NCBI RefSeq assembly: GCF_002234675.1
Contig: NC_019870.2
Coordinates: forward strand, 3,492,985 to 3,556,984
Source: Oryzias latipes
Lineage: Eukaryota > Chordata > Actinopteri > Beloniformes > Adrianichthyidae
DNA: 64,000 nucleotides
Reading direction: 5' to 3'
Shown: in pieces, positions 1 through 11,300 of the stretch
How the letters are laid out: each line of letters begins with the position of its first letter
How positions within the stretch are numbered: the stretch's first letter is position 1
Made by a program: the position numbers and the translations under genes
Notes under the pieces: model-generated
Seen by the model: the letters and a program-made list of their open reading frames with translations, nothing else
Told to the model about the DNA's origin: nothing
The model's database searches: none

Positions 1-376
1 GACACATACAAACACACACAGACACACAAACGAACAGAGACACACACAGACACAAAGACACACAGACACATACAAACACACAAAGACACGCACAGACACA
101 AACACACACAAAAGGACACTGACACACACAAACGCACACAGACAGACACACACAGAGAAAAACAGACACACACAAACGCACACAGACACACACAAACACA
201 CACAGACAGACACAGACACACACAGAGACACACACAAACGCACACAGACACAGACACTCACAAAAGTGTGCGTGTTTGTGTGCTTGTCAGTGTGCTTTTC
301 TGTGTCTGTGTGCGTTTGTGTGTCTGTGTGCGTTTGTGTGCTTTTTAGTGTGTGTGTCTGTTTCTGTCTGTGTGCT

Positions 377-413
<37 letters not shown>

Positions 414-480
414 CACAAACGCACAGAGACACACAAATGCACACTTCCACACACACAGACACAACCACACACTGAAGGAT
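1..480. repeat. CA/TG low-complexity block with strand switch
   Basis: Imperfect (CA)n built from units such as GACACACACAAACG runs to about 262, flips to TG-rich sequence at about 265-380, then returns to CA from about 380 to 475. It lies in the last intron of PDE8B. The open reading frames across it are low-complexity artefacts. Confidence 0.9.
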
Positions 481-1696
481 GACAGCAGATGTGTGTTTTT
501 TTTAAATAAACTGCAAATTCTGCCATTAGGGTTAGAAATGTTAGAAAATGTTGAACGTTTCATACAGACGAGGTTTTGATTGTTTTTTTGCTTCTCAGAA
601 TTACAAATACTATTAATATACAGATTTAACTCAGGAAAGAAGACAAAAAAAACAAGGTTTTCAACCAGAGAATTTACATTTGCCAATAGGAAATTTGGCC
701 AAAATGAGCAAAAGATTTAAAAGTAAACCAGAGTCCTTTTGTATCGTCTTTGAGATTAGACCCAACGAGACATTTTTCCAGAAATTTAGTCATCAATAAA
801 ATCACAAATCTTCTGCCAAAACACTTACAATCCATCTTACCAGAAAAGATGGATGACTGTTTCAGGGGAATTGCAGCAAAAACTACAGAGTATCAATGTT
901 TAATCTAAATCTATTTTGAATAAACATTTAAACTGGGTAGGTGTGTCTATTTATGCTTCTCTCAACTGTTTGGATTCATTTCTGTCTCAGAGTCGCCCTC
1001 TGCTGGTCAACCTCAGTACTCTACACTCAACCAGATCTTTTTATTGAAAATAGTGACGCTCAATGAGATTTAGGTCTTTTCTGTATGGAAAGAATTGACA
1101 GATTGTCTGTAAAATTACTTTTTTACCTTCAGTTTGTTAGATTAAAGTGTTTAATGGGATCCTACAGATTTCCAATGATCTCAAAAATGTGACTCTTATT
1201 TTTATTTTTGTACACACAATTAATACACTTGTGTTCAAACAGGATAAAAAAATTATTAATATAGGTTCATTTAAAAAAACACAACGATGACAAGATGGTT
1301 AGTTTTTAAAATGTATTTATTTTTACATTTTTTTACATTATTTTTTTCAGTCAATACAAATCCTAAACTTCTGTCAGATTTTAAAATCGTCCATAATTTT
1401 TTTTGCATCTCTTACTAGCGAACTCATTACAGGAAGTTAACATTAAGTTATTTAGCGAATGTTTTTATATTTGTGGATCTGAGTCTCCAACAAACCGATT
1501 TCAAAAGATTCAAATCGTGTCAAAAATAAAAAATACATAGAAACAATTACCAAAGAGCCTCCAAAGACTCCTGTGAAAGAGAGAATCAATGCAGTGTTAC
1601 AGCCAAGTGTTTACGTTAAAAAACACAAAGCGGCGCCTTGTTGGAGGGGGGTGGGGGTGCTGTTCTCTCCCCCCCTAAGTGTCTGTGTTCCTGCAG
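481..1696 (+). other. PDE8B: Rest of last PDE8B intron
   Basis: AT-rich sequence with no exon or transposon end that I recognise apart from the CTCF-like site at 992-1008. It ends in a T/C-rich stretch and the acceptor TTCCTGCAG directly before the coding exon at 1697. Confidence 0.6.
992..1008 (-). promoter_or_regulatory. CTCF-like motif
   Basis: Minus strand reads GACCAGCAGAGGGCGAC, close to the CTCF core CCASNAGRKGGCRS. It lies in the PDE8B last intron. Occupancy cannot be seen from sequence. Confidence 0.45.
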
Positions 1697-1806
1697 CCTT
1701 CGCCGGCCTCCCCATCCTGATGGAGCACCTGTCGGAGAACTACAAGTACTGGAAGACTCTGGACGAGGGGAGGTGTAAGAGCCTGCGGCCCCCGCCTCCG
1801 TCCTGA
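1697..1806 (+). CDS. PDE8B: PDE8B, last coding exon (partial gene)
   Basis: C-terminal exon of a high-affinity cAMP-specific 3',5'-cyclic nucleotide phosphodiesterase of the PDE8 family, which lowers cytosolic cAMP. The acceptor TTCCTGCAG ends at 1696. The exon opens with two bases finishing a split codon, then reads [11 protein letters not shown] and ends KSLRPPPPS with TGA at 1804-1806. The ending ...[19 protein letters not shown] resembles the PDE8 C-terminus that follows the catalytic HD domain. PDE8A would end similarly; PDE8B is chosen because WDR41, OTP and TBCA follow, as in mammals. All earlier exons (PAS and catalytic domains) lie left of the window. Confidence 0.85.
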
Positions 1807-2197
1807 CCTGCAGGAGGGTCCCCGGCGTGGTCATGATGGCGCTCTGAACCGTCTCCTGGCTGTTGAGGGGGGGGGGGCTCGTCAACCCCCCACCCACCCC
1901 CCCTCTCTGTAGCACCTCCGTGAACTGCAGGTCCAACAGCTCGCCTGACAATCTGTACCATACGATGCACCTCGCCACAAAGCCGCACTTTAGCCGATCC
2001 AGACGCCTGGAACCCCCCCCTGCGTTCGCTTTCCCCCTCCCTTTGTGTGTCACGTGGCGGAGGACAGACCAAGTCTGACTGGTTTCTAATCACGAACTTG
2101 TGACGGTGCTCAGAAGGATCAACTCCTCTTTTCCGTTTCTCTTTTGTCTCCAAGACCCATGGATGTGCTTCTGGGACCAGGTTCTGATCAGATTCAC

Positions 2198-2203
2198 AAT
2201 AAA
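2198..2203 (+). terminator. PDE8B: PDE8B proximal poly(A) signal
   Basis: Canonical AATAAA about 390 bp after the PDE8B stop codon, so the proximal 3'UTR would be roughly 1807-2215. That UTR contains an 11-base G run (1867-1877) and C-rich tracts. A second candidate, ATTAAA at 4200-4205 followed by a GT-rich stretch, would extend the UTR to about 2.4 kb. Confidence 0.55.
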
Positions 2204-2505
2204 ACACAAAGGGCTGGACGTTGAGGAATCAGCTGTTTTGTGGTAGCGAAGCTAAAAAAAAAAGAAAAAGACCTTCTTCTCTTTAGTGAAAGCAGCGGAT
2301 GACGACAACGAACGAGTAGAGACGCACTGTATTTTAGTTAGACCACATTTCCTAGCTGTGACACGAACTGTAGAAGCTCCTTCTGTGGCGTTTGGGGCCT
2401 CGGATCCAGAGTCAGTGTTCCTGTGAAGGCAAACCCTGCCCGGCCCCCCCTGCAATTCCACACCAAACACACCCACTGATGATGATGGGGTTGGTGCAGC
2501 GTGTC

Positions 2506-2522
2506 TGCCCCCTAGTGGCAGG
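2506..2522 (-). promoter_or_regulatory. CTCF-like motif
   Basis: Minus strand reads CCTGCCACTAGGGGGCA, a near-ideal CTCF core. It lies just past the proximal PDE8B poly(A) signal, between the two convergent genes PDE8B and WDR41. Confidence 0.5.
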
Positions 2523-3159
2523 AAAGACCCACTCCGATCGTCTAAAGTGTCTAACACTTAAAACAAAATCTGAAAACATTCGATTTTCTCACATGACTAA
2601 GATTTAATGAAACAAAGTAGTTGATTTATAGAAGAAAACATTCATAAAAAAAGCCACAGGACAGTTTTTTTCACAGAATGCCGTTATAGGACTGAGTAAC
2701 CCAGACTCACGTCGTCTTTCAGGTCACGAGGATTTTTTTTGTAAAACCTATAATTTTTTTACATTTTCTGTGCTAAAAAATCATAAATGTCCCTTTTTAC
2801 AAGTTGACACAAATTGAGAAACGACTGCATTTGATTGAATCTTCATTCTCTGCTAAATATGTGCGGCCGGTTCAAACTTAGACTTTGCGATGAAGATTTT
2901 TCCAAAGTGGAAGCTAACAACCGGACGCTAACTTCAGCCACGTCCCACTTTCAAGGTGTGACGGATAAATAAAGCAAAATACAAAGAGACACATTATTCT
3001 TCTTCGGTTTCCTCACTGATTATTTTCTCCCTTGTCCACAGTTTTATGCTCGTTAGTCAGCTTTTTATTTCTGGGCTTTTACTTTGGCGGTCCGAGCAGC
3101 AGCTTCAAGTCATGTGACACGTCAAGATAGACCGATGTGGTGAACAGAATCCGGTAGTT

Positions 3160-3457
3160 TTCTCAAATATATCTTCCTTCGAGATCAGAAAATTGTAGTT
3201 GTTTTCCTCCCCGTTGCTGAGAGCTCTCTGTTTACACACACTCCCGCTAGCTTATGCTCTCTGATGCATCAGGGCCGGAGCATGGACCCTGTGGCTTTTT
3301 TTTTTCGACGTTTCTACGTCAACCAGCATCCTGATTTTACAACCATTTGATGACATAAATACTCGAAAATGATATTTTAAGATTCATTTTCCTAATATTT
3401 GTTCTCAATCATCGTAAAACTGCCACAAAGGTTTTCATCGGAGTGGGTCTACGCGGA
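3160..3457 (+). mobile_element. TTAA family 2 element, right part
   Basis: Shares the block CTAGCTTA...TTCTACGTC...CATCGGAGTGGGTCT with copies near 55.7, 61.7 and (reverse) 38.9 kb. The right terminal repeat GAGTGGGTCT is present, but the left end is unclear and the flanking TTAA has decayed. Confidence 0.55.
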
Positions 3458-4297
3458 GGAACATTAGCGTCGGGGCATTTCTCAGGTCATTTTTCAGCTG
3501 AAAACCACTAAAAGGAAGCAACAGGAGGATGTTTGGTGGTGGAATCGATAGAAACCCATAAAAAATCATCCTAAGTGAAGCAGAGTAAACCAAAGGCACA
3601 GAGAGCTCTCGTTACCGGTGCCTTATTCAATTATTCATTCATCCGTTCTTCTGTATCGTTATTGAAAAAAAGCCATAAGTGTTTGAGAATCTGGGGTTGA
3701 GGCTCACGCTGGCATCCCGGCTCTGTGTTTCCAGCTCTGTAGTCACTTTACTGACAACGAAGGTCTGAAGAAACGCCTTAATGCTGTCGCTCCGTCGCCG
3801 TGGTTGCACTGTAAGCTACCTGCTGATTCTGTTCCAGCTTTGCTGTTTTTACCTGCTGCTTCCCAAAAGCTTCATTTTCCTTTCCTTTCATTTGGTAACC
3901 ATAACTTGAAATGTGTTTCACCGCGGCTGCTTCAAACCATCTCCAGAGGATATTTTTGTGCCGCCAAGTTTTCTCCTGACGAGGAGCTGAACTCTGCCTC
4001 CTCTGTGGACAAAGTGGGACCGCCGCCAGGAGGGTGGCGTCAACGTGACGACAGCCACAAAACAATCACGGGATTTTTATGGAGGTGGTTAGAATGCATT
4101 GTACGTGTAAAAGCTTTAAACCGCCGTCACCTAAAATGTTCGTATCTCTGCGGTGTCTTTTAATGTTTTCTGTTCAACACGAAAATGTATCGTGAGACGA
4201 TTAAAGCAGTTTGAAATATGACGCGTGTTCAGTATCACCATTTTTTATGGGAAATTTGACTCGATGCTGAAGTTTTGTTTTTGTAATGAAGCCTCCG

Positions 4298-4314
4298 AAC
4301 ACTAGATGGCAGCA
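4298..4314 (+). promoter_or_regulatory. CTCF-like motif
   Basis: AACACTAGATGGCAGCA on the plus strand fits the CTCF core CCACTAGRKGGCAG with one change at the first core base. It lies in the spacer downstream of WDR41. Confidence 0.4.
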
Positions 4315-4582
4315 TTGAGAGTTTTCAAATTAAGCGCCTGAACAATGAAGAACATGGTACTAACAATGTTCTTCAATGAAGCCGCTTATTTCTGCTGATA
4401 ATCTAAATTGAGGCTACGTCTTAAGTGCCTCACCACGCCCTGACCTCTAAAGGACTAGCCACGACCCCAGACTTAGTAGCCCAGACTTAGTACCGTAGAC
4501 TTAGTACCGTAGAATTAGTAGCATAGACTTAGTAGCCCATACTTAGTACCGTGGACTTTGGGGTTAATATGAATCTTCTGCT

Positions 4583-4789
4583 TTAACCCTTGTGCTATCT
4601 TAGATGACCCCACCCTTAATTTGACGTGTTCTCCCCACCATGACAAAGGTGGATAAAGGTGGAAAGATTTCATGTGGACACCAGTGAAGATCACAAATCA
4701 TTGAAGAAAAAAGGGTTCAGAGCACTGTCTAGTGGGTCTAGATGACCCAACTCCCAATGTTAACGTGCCTAGGATAGCACAAGGGTTAC
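4583..4789. mobile_element. TTAA family 1 MITE (piggyBac-like), copy 1
   Basis: About 207 bp with terminal inverted repeats CCCTTGTGCTATC / GATAGCACAAGGG, flanked by TTAA on the left and TTAC on the right. Six copies with the same ends occur in this window, most keeping TTAA on at least one side. TTAA target duplication plus a CCC start is typical of piggyBac. No coding capacity, so non-autonomous. Confidence 0.8.
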
Positions 4790-5008
4790 TTATCTTCAAT
4801 GTTTAGCTTTAGGCTTTTTTTTTCTGTTTTCCACACTTTTCCTTTGGTCCAAGCAAACTTCAGAGCTTGGAGGAATGCTGAGGAGCCGTTTTTTACAGGA
4901 AAAGTTCACTTCTCTGAGGATTCTAAAGGATTTCATCCATTCAAGATAAGTCATGATTTATTTTAGGAACAGTTTCACCACGTAAAACCAAAAATAAAAT
5001 CCACATTT

Positions 5009-5014
5009 TTTATT
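5009..5014 (-). terminator. WDR41: WDR41 poly(A) signal
   Basis: AATAAA on the minus strand about 200 bp after the WDR41 stop at 5209. A second AATAAA lies at 4957-4962. The 3'UTR is therefore roughly 4940-5208. Confidence 0.6.
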
Positions 5015-5208
5015 CCTTCATAAATATTATCGGCATCAAGGAACTTTAGTGCAAATCTGATCATCTGTTACAGCAAAACAGGAAATGATTTGACCAAAAA
5101 ACATTTCAAACACGGCGCTAAAATAACCAGTTTGATGGCGACGTCTCAGCCAACAGGTAGACGTTGTAGAACGTAACAGACCGTCCAGATTCCGGCGCCT
5201 GAAAGCCG

Positions 5209-5349
5209 TCACAGTCCGCCGTTCTCCTCCAGCTTCTGGAAGAGCGCTTGGCTGCGCAGCCGTGACTGCCTCTCGCCGTTCTTCCACAGAATCAGCAGGT
5301 GGTCAGCGGAGCACGTCACCAGGCCGTCCTCGCCAAAGCCAACGAACAT
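5209..5349 (-). CDS. WDR41: WDR41 exon 13 (C-terminus)
   Basis: Acceptor CTCCCTCAG, then MFVGFGEDGLVTCSADHLLI, the last WD40 blade, ending FQKLEENGGL and stop at 5209. It starts in phase 0 after a 71-bp intron (5350-5420). Confidence 0.92.
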   Translation of the reverse strand: MFVGFGEDGLVTCSADHLLILWKNGERQSRLRSQALFQKLEENGGL

Positions 5350-8300
5350 CTGAGGGAGGGACGCGTTCAGGAGCATGGCGCGAAAGGCGGAGCGGTATTC
5401 GGAGGGAGCGGGCCTCCTACCTGGACGGCTCCCGAGTGTCCGATCAGATCTCCGATCAGCTCCAGTTTCCGCGTGTTGGGGAAGTCCGTCGCCTTCTTGG
5501 ACGGAGGAGCGGACTGTTTGCTGGAGCGGCCAAACGTCCAATTCCCGAAGAAGCCTGAGGCCAGATCCCAAACAGCGAGATGTAAAAAAGCGGAATCTTA
5601 AGGGTTAGAAGTCAAGCTTACCTAAGAGCCTCGAACCTTCTTAGGAAACAATAACCCTTAAAATATGTCTGTTTCCTGTGTCAATAAAGATCATTTCATT
5701 TTGTATAACTATGGTAATTGATCGTCTTTAACCCTTGTGCTATCCTAGGCACTTTAACATTGGGAGTTGGGTCATCTAGACCCACTAGACAGTGCTCTGA
5801 ACCTTTTTTCTTCAATGATTTGTGATCTTCACTGGTGTCCATGGATTACATGAAATCTTTCCACCTTTATTCCACCTTTGTCATGGTGGGGAGAACACGT
5901 CAATGGAAGGGGGGGGTCATCTGGATCAGTGTTTTTCAACCTTTTTAGAGCCAAGGGACACTTTCTCCTTGACAAAAATCCCGCGGCACACCAGCATCCA
6001 AAAATTAAAAGAAAGGAGAAACTCATAGTCTGTATTGATGTACAGTCCCTCCACAATCTCACATGCATTTTTGTGATAATTGTGTCAGAAAAAGATGGAA
6101 GCTGCGTTTTTTTCTTCTAAAAGATGTAATTTAAATTAGAAGATTTAAAAACTGTTGTGTGTTCGTTGTTGTTTCAAGACGTTAAACACGAAGACTCATT
6201 GTGCGCTGAGACGCTGTCACTTTAACCCAGTGCATCATGGGAGATGTAGTGTAAAAACAGCCAGAGATCGTTTCTCTGAGCTTCATTGTTTCTGGTTCAC
6301 TTGTTCCACGGTCTGACACCAGATTCTGTGGGAAGCTACACCGCTAAAGACGAGCTTTAGCTGGTATTTTTGTTGGAACTGAGATTTTATGAGCAGAATC
6401 AGAACAAGGAAGTGAAGACTTTAACCACTTCTGATTGGTCAGACTGATGACGTGTGATTAAGCCTCCAAGAATGATTGGTGGAGACAGTTAAAGGGGCGG
6501 GATTAAATCGCGGTACCGTCATTCTTATCAAAATGTCTTTAATTTAATCAAATGAACACAAAGAAAAAAGTATTTTATGATCTTTCATCTTCCTAACTAC
6601 TCAGTGTTTTATCAGGGCCTGTTTGGATGAACACAGAGCTGATATCCTGGAGATGGGAAATGTTTTTAGATCAGTAAATGAGGGGAATTTCCCACGGCAC
6701 ACTGGTTGAAAAACACTGATCTAAGATAGCACAAGGGTTAATCCAGGCGGCAGAGAGATTCAATTCTGACTCTTTCTGGGATTTTTAAAAAGAATTCAGA
6801 GTAAAACGTCAAAAAATCCAGAAATTTTTATGAGTTGTTGATTTCTTAATTTCGTTTATAAACGAGAACAAATCCAACCTTCAGCGCTTTTGACGATGTA
6901 AAGCAGCTGAAAATTTGAACAATAGATTGTTCAAGGAGAATTTAAAGCATTTATTTGTTGAAATGTTCAGTCAATAAGTCTGGATCAGCTTAAAGAACCG
7001 GAAATCAATTCACTGCTTTGGTGATTCTTAGTACTAACATGGATGTGAAATCTAGATCCTCAGAAGATTTCATCCTGGATAGCGAACCGTTTACCACTCG
7101 GCTCTTTTCTATGGAGGGCGGAGCTCACCTGCAGAGGCGGGCTCGGCAGGTAAAGGTAAGTCCTGGATCTCCCACATCCTCACACTGCCGTCCTCAGAGC
7201 ACGACATCAACTCGCTGGAACAGAAAAGGTCAGGAGGTCAAAGCAGGAAGCAGCCAAACGACTTTTCATGTTTAGAAAAACAAAACCTTTTCCAGTAAAA
7301 GTGACAGATGAGAGAAAATAAATGCTTTCAGCTTTTATTTTGTTAAAAAAGGAGCCTCTTGGAGGCTTAGTCAGGAATAGATAGATAGTTAGGAATAGAT
7401 GGCATTGACTGATGATTTTATTGTCTAAGAAAAATTCATGGACATTTTAAAAAAAGTCTGTATTTAGTCTGTTTTTTTAGGATCAAAGTCCTGTTTTTGT
7501 TTTGTTTTTAAATAAAATAATAAAATACATTTTTCATATTTAACCCTTACGAGTTCAGGTTATTATTGGATGTTAACGTCAATTTCTGTTCACTTTGCTT
7601 TTGGTATCATTTCTTCAGCACCAACTCACCTTTATTTACATTTTATAGTCATTTTCTCGAATGACTTCATCTTAAAGAAAGAAGTAAAAGAATTTTGTTT
7701 GTTTTTTCTGTGAAAATCCCATAAATATTTAACTTTTTTAGGAAAAAGTAAAAATGATTTGTGTAAATAGGAAGAAATTTGTAAACAACAACAAAAACAC
7801 TTCGAATGCAGCTGATGTCACAGGCGGGTTTGCATTGCTGTTGCTGAAAAAAAAAAAGTCTCAAAATGAGATACTGACTCAGAGTAAGAAATAAAAGGAA
7901 AAAAATGAAAGAAGAAAAATAAATGATAAAAAGTAGTAAAATTATGAGAAAGAAGTCAATCTTTTACCAGAATAAAGTCTTAAATTATGAGAAAGTTACA
8001 AAATCTACAAGGAAAAAGTCATGAGGATAAAATTGTGATTTCCTAAAGATAAATGTGTTTATTTTCACCAAAAGTAAAGCATACTCGGCAGATTCGTCTA
8101 CAAAGTAACTTAAAGCATAAATTTACGACTTTTTAATCTCCTAAATTATAGATTTTTTACGCAGAATTTTACAACTTTATTCTTGTTAAATTTTGACTTT
8201 TTTTAATCATTTAACAACTATATTGCCGTAAAAGTTTTCATAATTGTACAGATTTTTTTTTTGACTTTTTTCCTCATAATTTTACAACTTTATTCCTGTA

Positions 8301-11300
8301 TATTTATTAACTTTTATGCTACAAGGACAACCAGAAAAAAAGTAGAGAATTTTAGATAATAAAGGAGAAATGTTTCCGCTGATTCTTTCTGTTGTTTAAA
8401 TTCACGTTAGGATCCTACAGGATGAAGAATGTTTTAATCAATAAGATCAATTTGACATTTTTTTTCTTGAAAGTTGCGTCTGCTTTCAGTTCTGTCCTGA
8501 AACAAATGTGCATCAGGTCTGCCAGGTAGGAGTAAAAACCGTAGAAAAAAGATTTATCCTAGTTCCTTGAGGTAAAACTAGAACACTAAACAGTTAGCGC
8601 ATCTTTAAATTGACAGAAATGTTCTTTAAAGTTGGTCTTGTGACGCTCCTCAAGTCAATTTTCTGAAATACTTTTACAATAGCAGTGCGGTGCAGTGCTG
8701 CCCTCTTGTGGCGGTCTTCTTTACACCACTTTCTACTCTGTAATCATCAGAAAACATCAATGCATTTTGGCGAGGGTTCAAAAAGCTCCAATGGCGTGTT
8801 TTCGTCAGAAAAAAGATCATAAATCCTGATCTCGCGGCACCAATTAAACTGTCAAACGCATTTGTGCCGGTTAACCAGCATCCTGGCACGCTGCAGGACG
8901 GATTTACAGGGGAAAAAAACCACTCAACAAGGAAGCATCTGATCATAAAAAGCTGGCTTGTTTTGCTGAATTTCCTCCAGGCTTCCATTTGAGTTCTAAG
9001 CAAATGTGCTAAAAGTGACCATCACGGCTGCCGAGGTCACAGGAAGTGGCTCCTCGCCTCAAATCAGAACAGCGGCGGGCTTGAGTTGGTTTCCTGGCAG
9101 GGAGCTGGAGCGCACGGACAGAGAGGATTGTGGGAAAGCCTCACCTGTCAGACAGCAGCATGGTGTGCAGCACGTTGGAGTCGTGCGCGGCTTTCCTGTA
9201 GGCCGCCACTGATTGGCTCTGCAGGTCGTACACGTACAGGCCGCTGCCCACCGCCGCCAGGATCAGCTGCAAACACACGGACGCTGTCACGGACGCCGCG
9301 AGGACGGAACGCTTGTTCGTGTCCACACTCACCTGTCCGTTGGTGGTCAGGTGCTGGATGGACATCTCGCTGGGCCGCAGAGCTTTCAGCCGGCTCTCGC
9401 TCTGGACGCCCGTTTGTGACTCCTCCCACAGGATGTGCTGGTACTTCAGGGCGTTCCAATCAACCGCGTCCCACAAGATCAACTCGCCGGCGTGGGAGCC
9501 GCTGGCGAAGAGGCGGTCTGAGGAGCAGGAACCCAGAAGTCAGGAGGAAGAAAAGAATGAAATGATTTTATTCAACTTTTAAATAAAGTTTTGTTCAAAA
9601 TGTGTCACTAGAGCTCAGATCCTTAGGAGGATTTTAGGAGAATCCTGTGGTTTCTCTGCTTGTTGTGTGTCTGTGTTTTGTGAGTGTTTGTATGTGCGTT
9701 GGGGTTTGTGAAAGTTTTGTGTGAGCATGGATACGTTTGTGTGTTTTTGTGTCTTTGTGATTTTTGTGAGTCTCTATCTCTGATTTCGCATGTCTATGAG
9801 TGCGTGTCTGTGTTTGTGTGCAAGGGGGTGTGTATGTTTTTTGTGGTTGGTGTGTGCAAAAATGTACAAGTGCGTGTGTTTTGTGTACACGTGTATGTCT
9901 GTGTGTGCGCATCAGTGCAAACACACATATGTGTGTGCATGTGTGTGTGTTTTTGTCCATCTCTGACCGTCTTCTTTTTGCTTTTTGAGTGCATGTCTGT
10001 CTGTGTGTTTTTGTGAGTTTGTTTACGTCTAAACAAAAACTAAACTAAACTAAACCGTAACCATATCCTTAACCCTCCTCCGGGTCCGTGAGGAAAAAAA
10101 AAGAAAAAAGTTCAGCACTGACTGCATGTATTTAGAAAATTACGAGCGAATAAAAACGTTCTAAAAAGAAAAGTAAGGAACTCCTTAGTGTGGTCCTGCT
10201 TTCAAGCCCAGTCGTTGTCACGCCCCCAAGAGTCATATACCCCACTGTGATTGGTTGGTTCGTCAGATCCGTGCACAACACTGAAAAAGTGTCATTCATA
10301 CAAACTGGCGGGACGCATTGACATTAAATTTTCTTATTAAGGCGGGGGCCGCAAAATATCATCTTGAGGGCTGCAAATAGCCCACGGGCCGCGAGTTTGA
10401 GACCCCTGCTCTAAAGCTTCCGATGCCACTGAACCCTCTAAAGGATCCGAGGCTTCTAAAGCTTCCGAGGCCTCTAAAGCTTCCGAAGCCTCTAAAGCTT
10501 CCGAAGCCTCTAAAGCTTCCGAAGCCTCTAAAGCTTCCGAGGCCTCTAAAGCTTCCGAACCCTCTAAAGCTTCCGAAGCCTCTAAAGCTTCCGAGGCCTC
10601 TAAAGCTTCCGAAGCCTCTAAAGCTTCTGAGGCCTCTAAAGCTTCCCGAAGCCTCTAAAGCTTCCGAACCCTCTAAAGCTTCCGAAGCCTCTAAAGCTTC
10701 CGAGGCCTCTAAAGCTTCTGAGGCCTCTAAAGCTTCCGAAGCCTCTAAAGCTTCCGAGGCCTCTAAAGCTTCCGAAGCCTCTAAAGCTTCCGAACCCTCT
10801 AAAGCTTCCGAAGCCTCTAAAGCTTCCGAGGCCTCTAAAGCTTCCGAAGCCTCTAAAGCTTCCGAGGCCTCTAAAGCTTCCCGAAGCCTCTAAAGCTTCC
10901 GAACCCTCTAAAGCTTCCGAAGCCTCTAAAGCTTCCGAGGCCTCTAAAGCTTCCGAGGCCTCTAAAGCTTCCGAAGCCTCTAAAGCTTCCGAAGCCTCTA
11001 AAGCTTCCGAGGCCTCTAAAGCTTCCGAAGCCTCTAAAGCTTCCGAACCCTCTAAAGCTTCCGAAGCCTCTAAAGCTTCCGAGGCCTCTAAAGCTTCCGA
11101 AGCCTCTAAAGCTTCTGAGGCCTCTAAAGCTTCCCGAAGCCTCTAAAGCTTCCGAACCCTCTAAAGCTTCCGAAGCCTCTAAAGCTTCCGAGGCCTCTAA
11201 AGCTTCTGAGGCCTCTAAAGCTTCCGAAGCCTCTAAAGCTTCCGAGGCCTCTAAAGCTTCCGAAGCCTCTAAAGCTTCTGAGGCCTCTAAAGCTTCCCGA

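Larger units (their letters stand above)
2523..4582. other. Convergent PDE8B/WDR41 spacer
   Basis: No supported coding exon. A stretch at 2524-2543 matches the terminal repeat of the second TTAA family. The right part of another copy lies at 3160-3457. Reading frames at 3778-4163 have no recognisable motif. ATTAAA at 4200-4205 is a possible distal poly(A) signal for PDE8B. Confidence 0.5.
5728..6741. mobile_element. TTAA family 1 MITE, copy 2, split by a hAT element
   Basis: Outer MITE with perfect TTAA on both sides (5728-5731 and 6738-6741) and TIRs CCCTTGTGC / GCACAAGGG. About 200 bp of the MITE lie before 5937 and about 20 bp after 6718. The material between is a separate hAT-type insertion. 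The composite lies in WDR41 intron 11. Confidence 0.8.

Noticed and set aside
3778..4163. Frames on both strands (95 and 119 codons)
   Set aside because: No motif, no splice context; more likely spacer or 3'UTR of PDE8B.
10423..10893. 156-codon plus-strand frame of Lys-Leu-Pro and Ser-Lys-Ala-type repeats
   Set aside because: It is the 18-bp minisatellite read in one frame. The same array is open in other frames and on the other strand.
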